DNA of 64,000 nucleotides from an uncultured Dokdonia sp. (GTDB lineage Bacteria; Bacteroidota; Bacteroidia; Flavobacteriales; Flavobacteriaceae). This document shows, in pieces, positions 6,931 through 14,806 of the stretch. Each line of letters opens with the position of its first letter. The first letter of the stretch is position 1. The notes under the pieces are model-generated. The model was not told the DNA's origin, did no database searches, and saw nothing but the letters and a program-made list of their open reading frames with translations. The stretch is from positions 62,001-126,000 of the forward strand of contig CANNDF010000001.1 of NCBI GenBank assembly GCA_947503305.1. Direction: 5' to 3'. The position numbers were made by a program, and so were the translations under genes.

Positions 6931-7004
6931 TACTCCACCTTGGATTCGAACCAAGACTTAACAGGGCTTAAACCTGATGCCTCTTCCAATTGGGCTAGTG
7001 GAGC
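6931..7004 (-). tRNA. tRNA-Leu (TAA) with a short variable loop
   Basis: Acceptor GCTCCAC/GTGGAGT, loop TTTAAGC, T-arm CTTGG-TTCGAAT-CCAAG, A73. At 74 nt with a variable region of only about 5 nt (TAAGT), it lacks the long arm normal for bacterial tRNA-Leu. Confidence 0.85.
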
Positions 7005-7010
7005 AAATTG

Positions 7011-7084
7011 TACAGGGAGAGAGACTCGAACTCTCAAATTTCAGATTCTAAATCTGACGCCTATACCAATTCGGCTACCCCTGC
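7011..7084 (-). tRNA. tRNA-Leu (TAG) with a short variable loop
   Basis: Acceptor GCAGGGG/TCCCTGT, loop TTTAGAA in stem TCAGA/TCTGA, variable region AATTT, T-arm GAGAG-TTCGAGT-CTCTC, A73. It is 74 nt long and again lacks the class II variable arm. Confidence 0.87.
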
Positions 7085-7089
7085 ATGTG

Positions 7090-7162
7090 TTGAGATATTA
7101 GGAATCGAACCTAAACCTGCCATCGTATCAGGATGATGCTCTACCAATTAAGCTATATCTCA
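7090..7162 (-). tRNA. tRNA-Ile (GAT)
   Basis: Acceptor TGAGATA/TATCTCA, loop CTGATAC in stem TCATC/GATGG, variable CAGGT, T-arm TTAGG-TTCGATT-CCTAA, A73. Confidence 0.9.
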
Positions 7163-7167
7163 ATATG

Positions 7168-7239
7168 TTGAGGCAATAGGATTCGAACCTATGACTTTCA
7201 CGATGTAAACGTGATGCTCTTCCGCTGAGCTATACCTCA
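7168..7239 (-). tRNA. tRNA-Val (TAC)
   Basis: Acceptor TGAGGTA/TGCCTCA, loop TTTACAT in stem TCACG/CGTGA, T-arm ATAGG-TTCGAAT-CCTAT, A73. Five nt from the next gene. Confidence 0.9.
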
Positions 7240-7244
7240 ATTTG

Positions 7245-7316
7245 TACTCCGTAAGGGAATTGAACCCTTAATTCCACATAGAAAGTGTGGTGTCTTAACC
7301 ATTTGACCAACGGAGC
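7245..7316 (-). tRNA. tRNA-Glu (TTC)
   Basis: Acceptor GCTCCGT/ACGGAGT, loop CTTTCTA in stem CCACA/TGTGG, T-arm AAGGG-TTCAATT-CCCTT, A73. Confidence 0.9.
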
Positions 7317-7322
7317 CATTTG

Positions 7323-7394
7323 CGGTTCATACGAGAATCGAACTCGTATCTCCCGAGAGACAGTCAGGAAGGATAGCCATTACCCCAATGAACC
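7323..7394 (-). tRNA. tRNA-Asp (GTC)
   Basis: Acceptor GGTTCAT/ATGAACC, loop CTGTCTC in stem CCTGA/TCGGG, T-arm ACGAG-TTCGATT-CTCGT, and G73 as expected for Asp. Confidence 0.87.
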
Positions 7395-7401
7395 CATTTT
7401 G

Positions 7402-7473
7402 CACATCTACTAAGATTCGAACTTAGACTCAGAGATTAGAAATCTCTTGTGCTATCCCTTACACCATAGATGC
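7402..7473 (-). tRNA. tRNA-Arg (TCT)
   Basis: Acceptor GCATCTA/TAGATGT, loop TTTCTAA in stem AGAGA/TCTCT, T-arm CTAAG-TTCGAAT-CTTAG, G73. Confidence 0.9.
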
Positions 7474-7479
7474 ATATTG

Positions 7480-7562
7480 TGAAAGTGGTAGGGCTCGAAC
7501 CTACAAGCTCATAAGAGACCAGATTTACAGTCTGGCGAGCCAACCAATTGCTCAACACTTCC
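7480..7562 (-). tRNA. tRNA-Tyr (GTA)
   Basis: Acceptor GGAAGTG/CACTTTC, loop CTGTAAA, a normal long variable arm (TCTCTTATGAGCT), T-arm GTAGG-TTCGAGC-CCTAC, A73. Class II shape is retained, unlike the Leu genes. Confidence 0.9.
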
Positions 7563-7570
7563 ATTATTTG

Positions 7571-7644
7571 AGACAAGGATGAGATTCGAACTCATAAATA
7601 ACGGATTTGCAATCCGTCGCCTTAGCCATTCAGCCACCTTGTCC
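7571..7644 (-). tRNA. tRNA-Cys (GCA)
   Basis: Acceptor GGACAAG/CCTTGTC, loop TTGCAAA in stem ACGGA/TCCGT, T-arm ATGAG-TTCGAAT-CTCAT, and the U73 typical of Cys. Confidence 0.92.
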
Positions 7645-7647
7645 TAG

Positions 7648-7719
7648 CGATATTGGAAGGATTCGAACCTACAACTTCAGACTTAACAAGTCTTTGCTCT
7701 ACCATTGAGCTACAATATC
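7648..7719 (-). tRNA. tRNA-Asn (GTT)
   Basis: Acceptor GATATTG/CAATATC, loop TTGTTAA, and G73 as expected for Asn. The T-stem GTAGG/CCTTC has one T-T mismatch and the anticodon stem one end mismatch. Confidence 0.87.
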
Positions 7720-7724
7720 ATTTG

Positions 7725-7812
7725 CGGAGAGTAGAGGAATTGAACCTCCACCGCCTCTGGTGCGGCCTTGTTTAGCAGACAAGTGCAACAAACCAATATT
7801 TGCCTACTCTCC
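7725..7812 (-). tRNA. tRNA-Ser (GCT)
   Basis: Acceptor GGAGAGT/ACTCTCC, loop CTGCTAA in stem CTTGT/ACAAG, long variable arm with GC-rich stem, T-arm GGAGG-TTCAATT-CCTCT, G73. Confidence 0.92.
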
Positions 7813-7826
7813 CTTAATCACTTTCG

Positions 7827-7899
7827 TCTGAGAGACAGGATTCGAACCTGTAACCTCTCGCTTCCAAAGCGAGTAAACCAACCATCGTTATCCTCCCAG
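7827..7899 (-). tRNA. tRNA-Pro (TGG)
   Basis: Acceptor CTGGGAG/CTCTCAG, stem CTCGC/GCGAG with loop TTTGGAA, T-arm ACAGG-TTCGAAT-CCTGT, A73. Read with a shifted stem the loop would suggest GGA, but the 5-bp stem fixes it as UGG. Confidence 0.88.
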
Positions 7900-7904
7900 T
7901 TTTG

Positions 7905-7991
7905 CGGAAGGAGTGGGAGTCGAACCCACACGAGTCATTAACTCCGAGCACTTTTCAAGAGTGTGGCCACCACCTATTGGCTTGTCCTTCC
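7905..7991 (-). tRNA. tRNA-Ser (TGA)
   Basis: Acceptor GGAAGGA/TCCTTCC, loop CTTGAAA, long variable arm, T-arm GTGGG-TTCGACT-CCCAC, G73. Confidence 0.9.
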
Positions 7992-7998
7992 CTTATAG

Positions 7999-8072
7999 TT
8001 GACGCAGTGAGAGTCGAACTCACATCATCTCGATTAAAAGTCGAGTGCTTTAGCCCATTAAGCTACACGTCA
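7999..8072 (-). tRNA. tRNA-Lys (TTT), first gene of the array
   Basis: Acceptor TGACGTG/TGCGTCA, loop CTTTTAA in stem CTCGA/TCGAG, T-arm GTGAG-TTCGACT-CTCAC, A73. It follows a terminator-like hairpin by 22 bp, so expression of the array may depend on read-through. Confidence 0.9.
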
Positions 8073-8094
8073 CTATTTTTTTTAGTAAACACCA

Positions 8095-8128
8095 TAAAAA
8101 AAGCACCTCTTTTTACGGAAGGTGCTTT
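8095..8128 (-). terminator. Terminator/attenuator-like hairpin ahead of the tRNA array
   Basis: Stem AAAGCACCT (8100-8108) with AGGTGCTTT (8120-8128) and an 11-nt loop; on the minus strand it is followed by seven T. It lies between a leader ORF and the first tRNA gene, a layout that fits attenuation. Confidence 0.7.
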
Positions 8129-8152
8129 CTTTAAATCTATAAATACATCAAC

Positions 8153-8278
8153 TCATGTATCTATTCCCTTCCTATTAAATTTTATAAATCTTTCATCACA
8201 ACTGTATGCGACCATGTTATGTTTCGGCGAGTGATACCAGAGATTTTCTTGAATTATATGTTGTAAATAATTTTGCAT
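8153..8278 (-). CDS. 41-aa leader ORF upstream of the tRNA array
   Basis: ATG at 8278 to TGA at 8153; begins MQNYLQHIIQENLWYHSP and ends KFNRKGIDT. It sits between a promoter-like CATATTTG box (8304-8311) and the terminator-like hairpin 8095-8128, then the tRNA array. It is too short to classify. It might be a leader peptide, a small protein, or chance. A vague resemblance (CD.R...KKG-like spacing) to the 39-aa ORF at 8587-8706 is noted but not strong. Confidence 0.35.
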   Translation of the reverse strand: MQNYLQHIIQENLWYHSPKHNMVAYSCDERFIKFNRKGIDT

Positions 8279-8303
8279 TATTGTTTTAAATAATTTGATG
8301 GTG

Positions 8304-8334
8304 CAAATATGAAAACGTTTTTTGAATTACACAA
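8304..8334 (-). promoter_or_regulatory. Candidate promoter of the leader ORF and tRNA array
   Basis: Minus strand TTG (8334-8332), N20, CATATTTG (8311-8304), one base off the Bacteroidetes -7 consensus TANNTTTG. The 9-mer GCAAATATG recurs at 8715-8723 in front of the next small ORF. About 300 bp around it (8279-8586) holds otherwise only AT-rich sequence and a short CCGTAAAAAACGG hairpin. Confidence 0.45.
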
Positions 8335-8516
8335 GAAAAATTTTAATTAATTTATTGACAATCAATTAGTTATGTTTTAATTTAGGTAATATAATCCCTG
8401 TCCGTTTTTTACGGATAATCGTCAATTTTCACAATAGTCTGTCTCCCTGTTGTTTATCAATTACTTGTTATTTTTATGCTTGCTTAACTTTTCATCTTAC
8501 TTTTTAAAAAAATTCA

Positions 8517-8550
8517 TAAAAAAAGCGTCCAATAGTTTTATTGGACGCTT
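8517..8550 (-). terminator. Terminator of the rtcB operon / small ORF
   Basis: A 12-bp stem, AAGCGTCCAATA (8523-8534) with TATTGGACGCTT (8539-8550) and a 4-nt loop, is followed on the minus strand by seven T. Confidence 0.85.
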
Positions 8551-8586
8551 GTATTACTATTTATAAGTGTATTATTATTTCAAAAT

Positions 8587-8706
8587 TTATTCTTTAAATA
8601 GATACATGACGCCCTTTTTATACAGTGACATTACATTTAATGCTCCTCTATAATCACATTCACTAAAGCGTGATTTCGGTTGAATATGTATCTGTTTTGT
8701 TATCAT
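8587..8706 (-). CDS. 39-aa small ORF between the rtcB operon and the tRNA leader
   Basis: ATG at 8706 to TAA at 8587; begins MITKQIHIQPKSRFSECDYR and ends KKGVMYLFKE. A CATATTTG promoter-like box (8716-8723) is 10 bp upstream and a strong terminator 37 bp downstream, so it forms a compact candidate transcription unit. No family recognised. It may instead be part of the 3' UTR of the rtcB operon. Confidence 0.35.
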   Translation of the reverse strand: MITKQIHIQPKSRFSECDYRGALNVMSLYKKGVMYLFKE

Positions 8707-8757
8707 TTTGTTGAGCAAATATGCAAGAAAATTCAATTATACTCCAAATTTTATTTG

Positions 8758-9366
8758 CTATTTCCAAAATTCATACCATTTCTTGTGAACACCTTCCATA
8801 ATTAAAGGTTCTTTTTTAGTGGTAACTCCTTTCGAATGGTTAGTTTCAATACCTTCTATTAAAATTTTTATTCTTTCTTCAGTAGTATTACACTCTTTCA
8901 ATTCATTTAATGTTTGAAATGAAAGCTCTTTCATTTCAAACATTATACTAGCTCTTGTTTCATAACCAATATCGATTAAATCAATTCTTGAATTAATTGA
9001 ATAAAATCGCCACATTAAGAAATACTCTTTATCAAAATCAAAAAAATTAAATATCTCATTAAATAGTTTATAAATACTATTCCATTCATTTAATTCTAAT
9101 ATTTTTTTACAATTCCGTTCAATTACAAGAGTTATATACTCCTCATATTTAATTTTTTTAAATGCTATCTCCTTTAGTAAAGAAATAGCATTCTTATTTT
9201 TATAATTTAAAGTAATTAAATCATAGATGAATGAATCATCTTCTATTGAATTTATAATGCTCTCTTCAGTATAAAGCCAAGTTTCAAATTCACTGATGTC
9301 TATTTTTTCTAATAAAACAGAAAACATCTTTATCTTTAGTTTATTTAATGTCTCTGTTTTTATCAT
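8758..9366 (-). CDS. Hypothetical protein, third gene of the rtcB operon
   Basis: 202 aa, helical and rich in Glu, Lys and Ile, with no signal peptide or membrane segment. The N-terminal part reads FETWLYTEESIINSIEDDSF followed by YDLITLNYKNK, a pattern I associate with uncharacterised immunity-like or regulatory proteins; I cannot name the family. It overlaps the preceding gene by 26 bp, so translation is probably coupled. Local AT content is very high, more than in housekeeping genes of the window, suggesting accessory or transferred DNA. Confidence 0.7.
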   Translation of the reverse strand: MIKTETLNKLKIKMFSVLLEKIDISEFETWLYTEESIINSIEDDSFIYDLITLNYKNKNAISLLKEIAFKKIKYEEYITLVIERNCKKILELNEWNSIYKLFNEIFNFFDFDKEYFLMWRFYSINSRIDLIDIGYETRASIMFEMKELSFQTLNELKECNTTEERIKILIEGIETNHSKGVTTKKEPLIMEGVHKKWYEFWK

Positions 9367-10021
9367 AATTCTCTAATACAGAAAAAGTGATAGCTATTTT
9401 GTTTAACTCTACTTTATCTTTAGTTTTAAAATATAGTTGTTCGACTTTTTTAATAATCTTCTTGTCTGCATATATGTTTAGCAGTTTCTCATCCACTTTC
9501 CAGTAACACTCATTAAAAACATCGTCTACAATTTTTTGAAGTAATATTTTTGAATCCGAATTAACCAGCATTTCCGTTAACCTTTCATAGTCATTATAAA
9601 TCAAGTTTAATAAAATAAAATCATCTGTTACTTCAAATCCTTTATCCAGAGTATTAATTAACAATGCTTCAAAGAATGATTTTAAAGCTACTATTTCTTC
9701 AATATTCCATTTTGACCATTCGCTGTAGTTTAGTTTTTCATATGTTAAAAAATCATCAGCCATATCAGAGTTGTTGATCATTAACTCTAAAATTCTAGGT
9801 AGAAAATGTTTGTAGTCTTCAACATTTCCACAAGTTGTAATTGCGGAAACCATAAAATATTTTAAATCCTCTGAGTTTAACTCTCTCAATGGTTTAGAGA
9901 GCAATAGCTTTATTTCTTTATCGGAAACACAGCATTCACAACTTCTATCTCTTAAATCCCCTTGAATAGTATAGTTAGAAAATGCTATGTATATATTATC
10001 TATTGCTTCTATTAAATTCAT
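9341..10021 (-). CDS. Hypothetical protein, second gene of the rtcB operon
   Basis: 226 aa from the ATG at 10021, 5 bp after the rtcB stop; the longer frame up to 10087 would overlap rtcB. A Cys cluster (RSCECCVSDKEI, about residues 28-39) is followed by LSKPLRELNSEDLKYFM and VEDYKHFLPRILELM, a conserved-looking helical block. It could bind metal through the cysteines. No function is known to me. Its tight spacing with rtcB argues that it works with the RNA ligase, for instance as a cofactor or an end-modifying partner, but this is inference. Confidence 0.75.
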   Translation of the reverse strand: MNLIEAIDNIYIAFSNYTIQGDLRDRSCECCVSDKEIKLLLSKPLRELNSEDLKYFMVSAITTCGNVEDYKHFLPRILELMINNSDMADDFLTYEKLNYSEWSKWNIEEIVALKSFFEALLINTLDKGFEVTDDFILLNLIYNDYERLTEMLVNSDSKILLQKIVDDVFNECYWKVDEKLLNIYADKKIIKKVEQLYFKTKDKVELNKIAITFSVLENYDKNRDIK

Positions 10022-10026
10022 TTTAA

Positions 10027-11481
<1,455 letters not shown>

Positions 11482-11508
11482 TTATGATTCCAATACAAAT
11501 ATTTGCCT

Positions 11509-11535
11509 CATGTACGCAATCATTTTGCGTACATG
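11509..11535. promoter_or_regulatory. Operator-like inverted repeat, copy B (rtcB/WYL divergent promoter)
   Basis: CATGTACGCAA-TCATT-TTGCGTACATG is a perfect 11-bp inverted repeat centred between the divergent rtcB and WYL genes. Its central 19 nt are identical to the repeat at 5992-6010. This is a good candidate for the WYL protein's binding site. Confidence 0.85.
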
Positions 11536-11569
11536 TATTTATTCCTTACTTTTCATTAAAATTTAACCT

Positions 11570-12601
11570 GTGGCTTTAAATAAAAATGCATTAATACGCT
11601 ATAAAACGATTGATAAGTGTCTGCAAAATAATTACAGACAATGGACATTGGATGATCTAATAGAAGCTTGCTCTGATACATTATATGAATATGAAGGCAG
11701 AGAGGTAAATGTAAGCAAACGTACTGTTCAGTTAGATATTCAAATGATGCGCAGTGACAAACTAGGATATAATGCTCCTATTGTCGTCTACGACAAGAAG
11801 TTCTACAAATATGAGGATGAAGATTATTCTATAACTGATATTCCCCTTAATGAAAATGACATGAATGTCCTTTCGGAAACAGTGGAAATGTTAAAACAGT
11901 TTAAAGACTTCTCACTTTTTTCGGAATTAGGTGGTATTATTCAGCGTTTGGAAGATAAAGTATATACCGAAAAAACACATCAATCTGCCATAATTCATTT
12001 AGACAAGAACGAAAAACTTAAAGGGTTACAACATTTGGATATATTATATCAGGCTATTCTGAAAAAGACGGTACTAAGTATCAAATACCAATCATTTAAG
12101 GCTAGAGAAGCTTCTGAGATTATTTTTCATCCATTTATTCTAAAAGAGTTTAATAATCGTTGGTTTTTGATTGGCAGACCAGGCATAGAAGCAAAAAAGC
12201 CAATCGTTACTTTTGCTTTAGATAGAATTGTTGCTATCGATTATGATACTACAATTACATATAAAAATGACAACTTCAACGGTGATGAATATTATAAAGA
12301 TGTTGTTGGTGTTACTGTTTCAAATACCCGTGCAGAACGAGTCAAGTTTTGGGTAGATCAGAAAAATGCTCCCTATGTAATAACTAAGCCTTTCCATAAT
12401 TCGCAAAGGGTCATTAAAAAAACTGATGATGGAGTTGTCTTCAATATTTTTGTACAACTCAATTTTGAATTAGAGCGTATGATATTAGGGTTTGGCGATG
12501 CTATAGAGGTTATTAAACCTAAACGCCTTAGAAATCGCATCAAACAGAAGTTGGAAAAGGCAACAGGATTTTATAAAGAGTTAGAAATAAAAAAGGATTA
12601 A
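11570..12601 (+). CDS. WYL-domain transcriptional regulator
   Basis: 343 aa from a GTG start; family members begin similarly (NKNALIRYKTIDKCL). An N-terminal winged helix (about 1-90, SKRTVQLDIQMMRSDK) is followed by a linker, a WYL domain around 150-235 (IKYQSFKAREASEIIFHPFI, FNNRWFLIGR) and a WCX-type C-terminal extension (250-335). WYL proteins sense nucleic acid or nucleotide ligands and often control RNA-repair or defence genes. Divergent orientation from rtcB across the inverted repeat suggests autoregulation and control of rtcB and, through the second repeat, of the tRNA/slipin side. Confidence 0.93.
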   Translation: MALNKNALIRYKTIDKCLQNNYRQWTLDDLIEACSDTLYEYEGREVNVSKRTVQLDIQMMRSDKLGYNAPIVVYDKKFYKYEDEDYSITDIPLNENDMNVLSETVEMLKQFKDFSLFSELGGIIQRLEDKVYTEKTHQSAIIHLDKNEKLKGLQHLDILYQAILKKTVLSIKYQSFKAREASEIIFHPFILKEFNNRWFLIGRPGIEAKKPIVTFALDRIVAIDYDTTITYKNDNFNGDEYYKDVVGVTVSNTRAERVKFWVDQKNAPYVITKPFHNSQRVIKKTDDGVVFNIFVQLNFELERMILGFGDAIEVIKPKRLRNRIKQKLEKATGFYKELEIKKD

Positions 12602-12606
12602 ATCAT

Positions 12607-12624
12607 ATTACTTTTAAAAGTAAT
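12607..12624 (+). terminator. Palindrome after the WYL gene, possible terminator
   Basis: ATTACTTTTAAAAGTAAT is a perfect 18-nt palindrome 5 bp past the WYL stop. It is AT-rich with no loop and only a loose T-rich tail, so it is weak evidence for termination. Confidence 0.35.
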
Positions 12625-12651
12625 TATATGTTTTATCTAGTATGACAAAGC

Positions 12652-13806
12652 TTATATTGTAATAAGCACACTTACTGCATTACCGCCAAAACCGACAGCG
12701 TTTACAAGAATTTTATGAAGCTTTTGGGTCGCTGTTTTCTCCTCCAAAAAAGGAATGCCTACATAGGTTTGATGTTGTAACATGTGTACGGCAAGTTCGA
12801 GACTTAACAGACCGCTAGCGCCAAAAGTGTGGCCGATCTTCCATTTATTAGTAGTCAACAAAGGTATTTTGTTACAAAAAATCGTACGTATAGCTTCTAT
12901 TTCTGATGTATCACCTTTTACAGTTCCAGGTGCATGCATCACAATTGCATCAATTTCTGAAGGGTCATAATTGCCAAGTGCCATGCGCATTGATTTTTGA
13001 AAACAACTCCCATTTGAAGAAAGTGATGCTGCATGTTTTAACTGCTCTGTGGCATATCCTATTCCTGAAATATAAGCAAGTGCGTTTTCTTTTTTACCTA
13101 ATTCAAGACAAGCGCTACCCGCACCTTCGCCAAGAACCATACTATTAGCCGTTTTAGTAAGATCAAGAGATCTACAGTAAAATTCTGAGGTTTTAGAAGA
13201 AGTATTAGGACTTAATTTCATGGCCTTCATTTGTGCAATCGTAAAAGGAGTAAGGGCAGCTTCACTCCCCCCCACTAAAAACTTTGTAGCCATCCCAGAT
13301 TGTAACCATACAATCCCATTTAAAATAGCATGTAAAGCAGTACTACATGTGATAGAATGCGAAATTTCCGGTCCATTATTTTGTAAATCTTGCGCTACCC
13401 ATGAAGCAATATTTCCTAATGTTGTTGATGGGGATGTATGTGTTGAAGTAGTGGTGGTATTTATAAAATCAGTATGGTATTTTTCAAATAGTTGTGTAGC
13501 CCCTCTTGAAGAGCCTATATTAATTCCAAAATCAGTGCCCTTCCATCCCGCTTGCTTTATCGCTTTTCGAGAACTAAAGATTGCATATAATACAGAAGCA
13601 TCCAGACGTTTGTAATGTGTATTTTCTTTACGCAAAGCGTCTACCATCTCATATCCGTCTGGAGTTAATCTAGCAACTGGAGATTGTAAAGATTCATCCC
13701 ACTTAATAGCAGTGGTTGATTGCAAATACGAATCCCATTGATCATGAGATGATATTCCTATTGGAGAGAGAGATGCAATTCCTGTAATAGCGACGGGTGT
13801 ATTCAA
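12652..13806 (-). CDS. Beta-ketoacyl-ACP synthase-like protein of the biotin cluster
   Basis: 384 aa from a TTG at 13806 (NTPVAITGIASLSPIG). The longer ATG frame at 13845 contains a consensus TATTTTTG promoter box (13829-13836), so the inner start is preferred. The thiolase fold carries the full condensing triad: Cys in HSITCSTALHA (about residue 154), His in VMHAPGTVKGD (291) and His in KIGHTFGASG (326). In Flavobacteria a KAS-like gene often accompanies bioA/D/F. It may build the pimeloyl chain, since no bioC or bioH is visible here. FabF activity in general lipid synthesis is the alternative. Confidence 0.85.
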   Translation of the reverse strand: MNTPVAITGIASLSPIGISSHDQWDSYLQSTTAIKWDESLQSPVARLTPDGYEMVDALRKENTHYKRLDASVLYAIFSSRKAIKQAGWKGTDFGINIGSSRGATQLFEKYHTDFINTTTTSTHTSPSTTLGNIASWVAQDLQNNGPEISHSITCSTALHAILNGIVWLQSGMATKFLVGGSEAALTPFTIAQMKAMKLSPNTSSKTSEFYCRSLDLTKTANSMVLGEGAGSACLELGKKENALAYISGIGYATEQLKHAASLSSNGSCFQKSMRMALGNYDPSEIDAIVMHAPGTVKGDTSEIEAIRTIFCNKIPLLTTNKWKIGHTFGASGLLSLELAVHMLQHQTYVGIPFLEEKTATQKLHKILVNAVGFGGNAVSVLITI

Positions 13807-13828
13807 ATTTTCTATTGGATATAAACCA

Positions 13829-13836
13829 CAAAAATA
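13829..13836 (-). promoter_or_regulatory. -7 box of the KAS-like gene
   Basis: TATTTTTG on the minus strand matches TANNTTTG, 22 bp upstream of the proposed TTG start. It decides the start choice. Confidence 0.5.
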
Positions 13837-13937
13837 CGAGTTCAAATATGGCTACTCAACCAAAATGGTACTTTTCTATACAAGAATAGTAACATAAGCT
13901 GTTTTTAATCTACTCATAGAAAATACAAAACACTCTT

Positions 13938-14357
13938 ATGGAAGAAGTAAAAAAGAATTGGTGGAATCGTAATTGGAAATGGGCTTTGCCCACAGGAGGT
14001 TGCCTCACTCTTATTATCTGTTTTGTCGTCTTTGCATTTTACGTAGGAGCAAAAGTATTTAAAAGCACCTCATTACTTGCTTTTATAGAGGTTGTTCAGG
14101 AAGTACAAAAAAGTCCCGAACTAGAAGACGCATTAGGCAAGCCTATAAAAATGGACGATCTAGAAAACTCCGATTATGAACCCGAAGAAAATCAAAAACA
14201 TTTTGAATTATCTTTTGAATTAGAAGGATCAAAGGCAGATGGCTTATTAGAAGTAATTGCAGACAAAGAAGGAGATTCATGGAAATACTCTAAATTTATT
14301 GTAACTATAGAAGATACAGGAGAAGTTATAGATCTTATTGAATCTGTAAATGAATAA
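13938..14357 (+). CDS. Coa1-like membrane-anchored protein, copy 1
   Basis: 139 aa: a short cytosolic WWNRNWKWALP start, one transmembrane helix (about 17-40), then an outside domain with SPELEDALGKPIKMDDLE and ADGLLEVIADKEGDSWKYSK, the pattern of the cytochrome c oxidase assembly factor Coa1 family. The bacterial role is unknown. It is followed after 5 bp by a paralogue with the same architecture. The pair lies inside the biotin cluster on the opposite strand. Confidence 0.75.
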   Translation: MEEVKKNWWNRNWKWALPTGGCLTLIICFVVFAFYVGAKVFKSTSLLAFIEVVQEVQKSPELEDALGKPIKMDDLENSDYEPEENQKHFELSFELEGSKADGLLEVIADKEGDSWKYSKFIVTIEDTGEVIDLIESVNE

Positions 14358-14362
14358 CATAA

Positions 14363-14806
14363 ATGCATATGGATACTAATGAACTCGTAAAAGAAGAATC
14401 CTGGTGGAAACGCAATTGGAAATGGGCGCTCCCTGTAGGAGGGTGTTTTACAATAATTATCCTGTTTATAGCTCTTATTATAGCGGGGATTTTTGGAGCT
14501 ACAAAATTTTTAGGAGGAACCGAGCCTTATCAAGAATCCTTATCTCTTGCCCAGAACAATGAACAGGTTATAGAATTACTTGGAGAACCTATAGAGACTA
14601 ATGGTATTATGCAGGGAAGTATTAATTTTAGTAATACTGGAGGTGATGTAGATATTCGTATTCCCATCAAAGGACCCCAAGGAGAAGGTATTATCTATGT
14701 TGTAGGAAAAAAAGAAGGAGATATATGGATCTATAGTGAGCAAGAGGTGAGAATCGATCCTAATAATGAAGTGATCAATCTACTAAATGAGGGACTGGAT
14801 TTTTAA
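14363..14806 (+). CDS. Coa1-like membrane-anchored protein, copy 2
   Basis: 147 aa, paralogue of the preceding gene: WWKRNWKWALPVGGCF, a transmembrane helix (about 22-45), then NEQVIELLGEPIETNGIMQG and GEGIIYVVGKKEGDIWIYSE. The start could also be the ATG at 14369. It overlaps the bioA stop by 4 bp in convergent orientation. The duplicated pair with diverged outer domains suggests a heteromeric unit or functional split; the function is not known. Confidence 0.75.
   Translation: MHMDTNELVKEESWWKRNWKWALPVGGCFTIIILFIALIIAGIFGATKFLGGTEPYQESLSLAQNNEQVIELLGEPIETNGIMQGSINFSNTGGDVDIRIPIKGPQGEGIIYVVGKKEGDIWIYSEQEVRIDPNNEVINLLNEGLDF

Noticed and set aside
7827-7899. Reading the Pro tRNA as Ser(GGA)
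   Set aside because: The stem CTCGC/GCGAG places the loop as TTTGGAA, anticodon UGG; the short variable loop also fits Pro.
7902-8234. 110-aa plus-strand ORF across the Pro, Ser and Lys tRNA genes
   Set aside because: It is antisense to three clear tRNA genes; its sequence (KEWESNPHES and similar) is the usual artefact of translating the complement of tRNAs.
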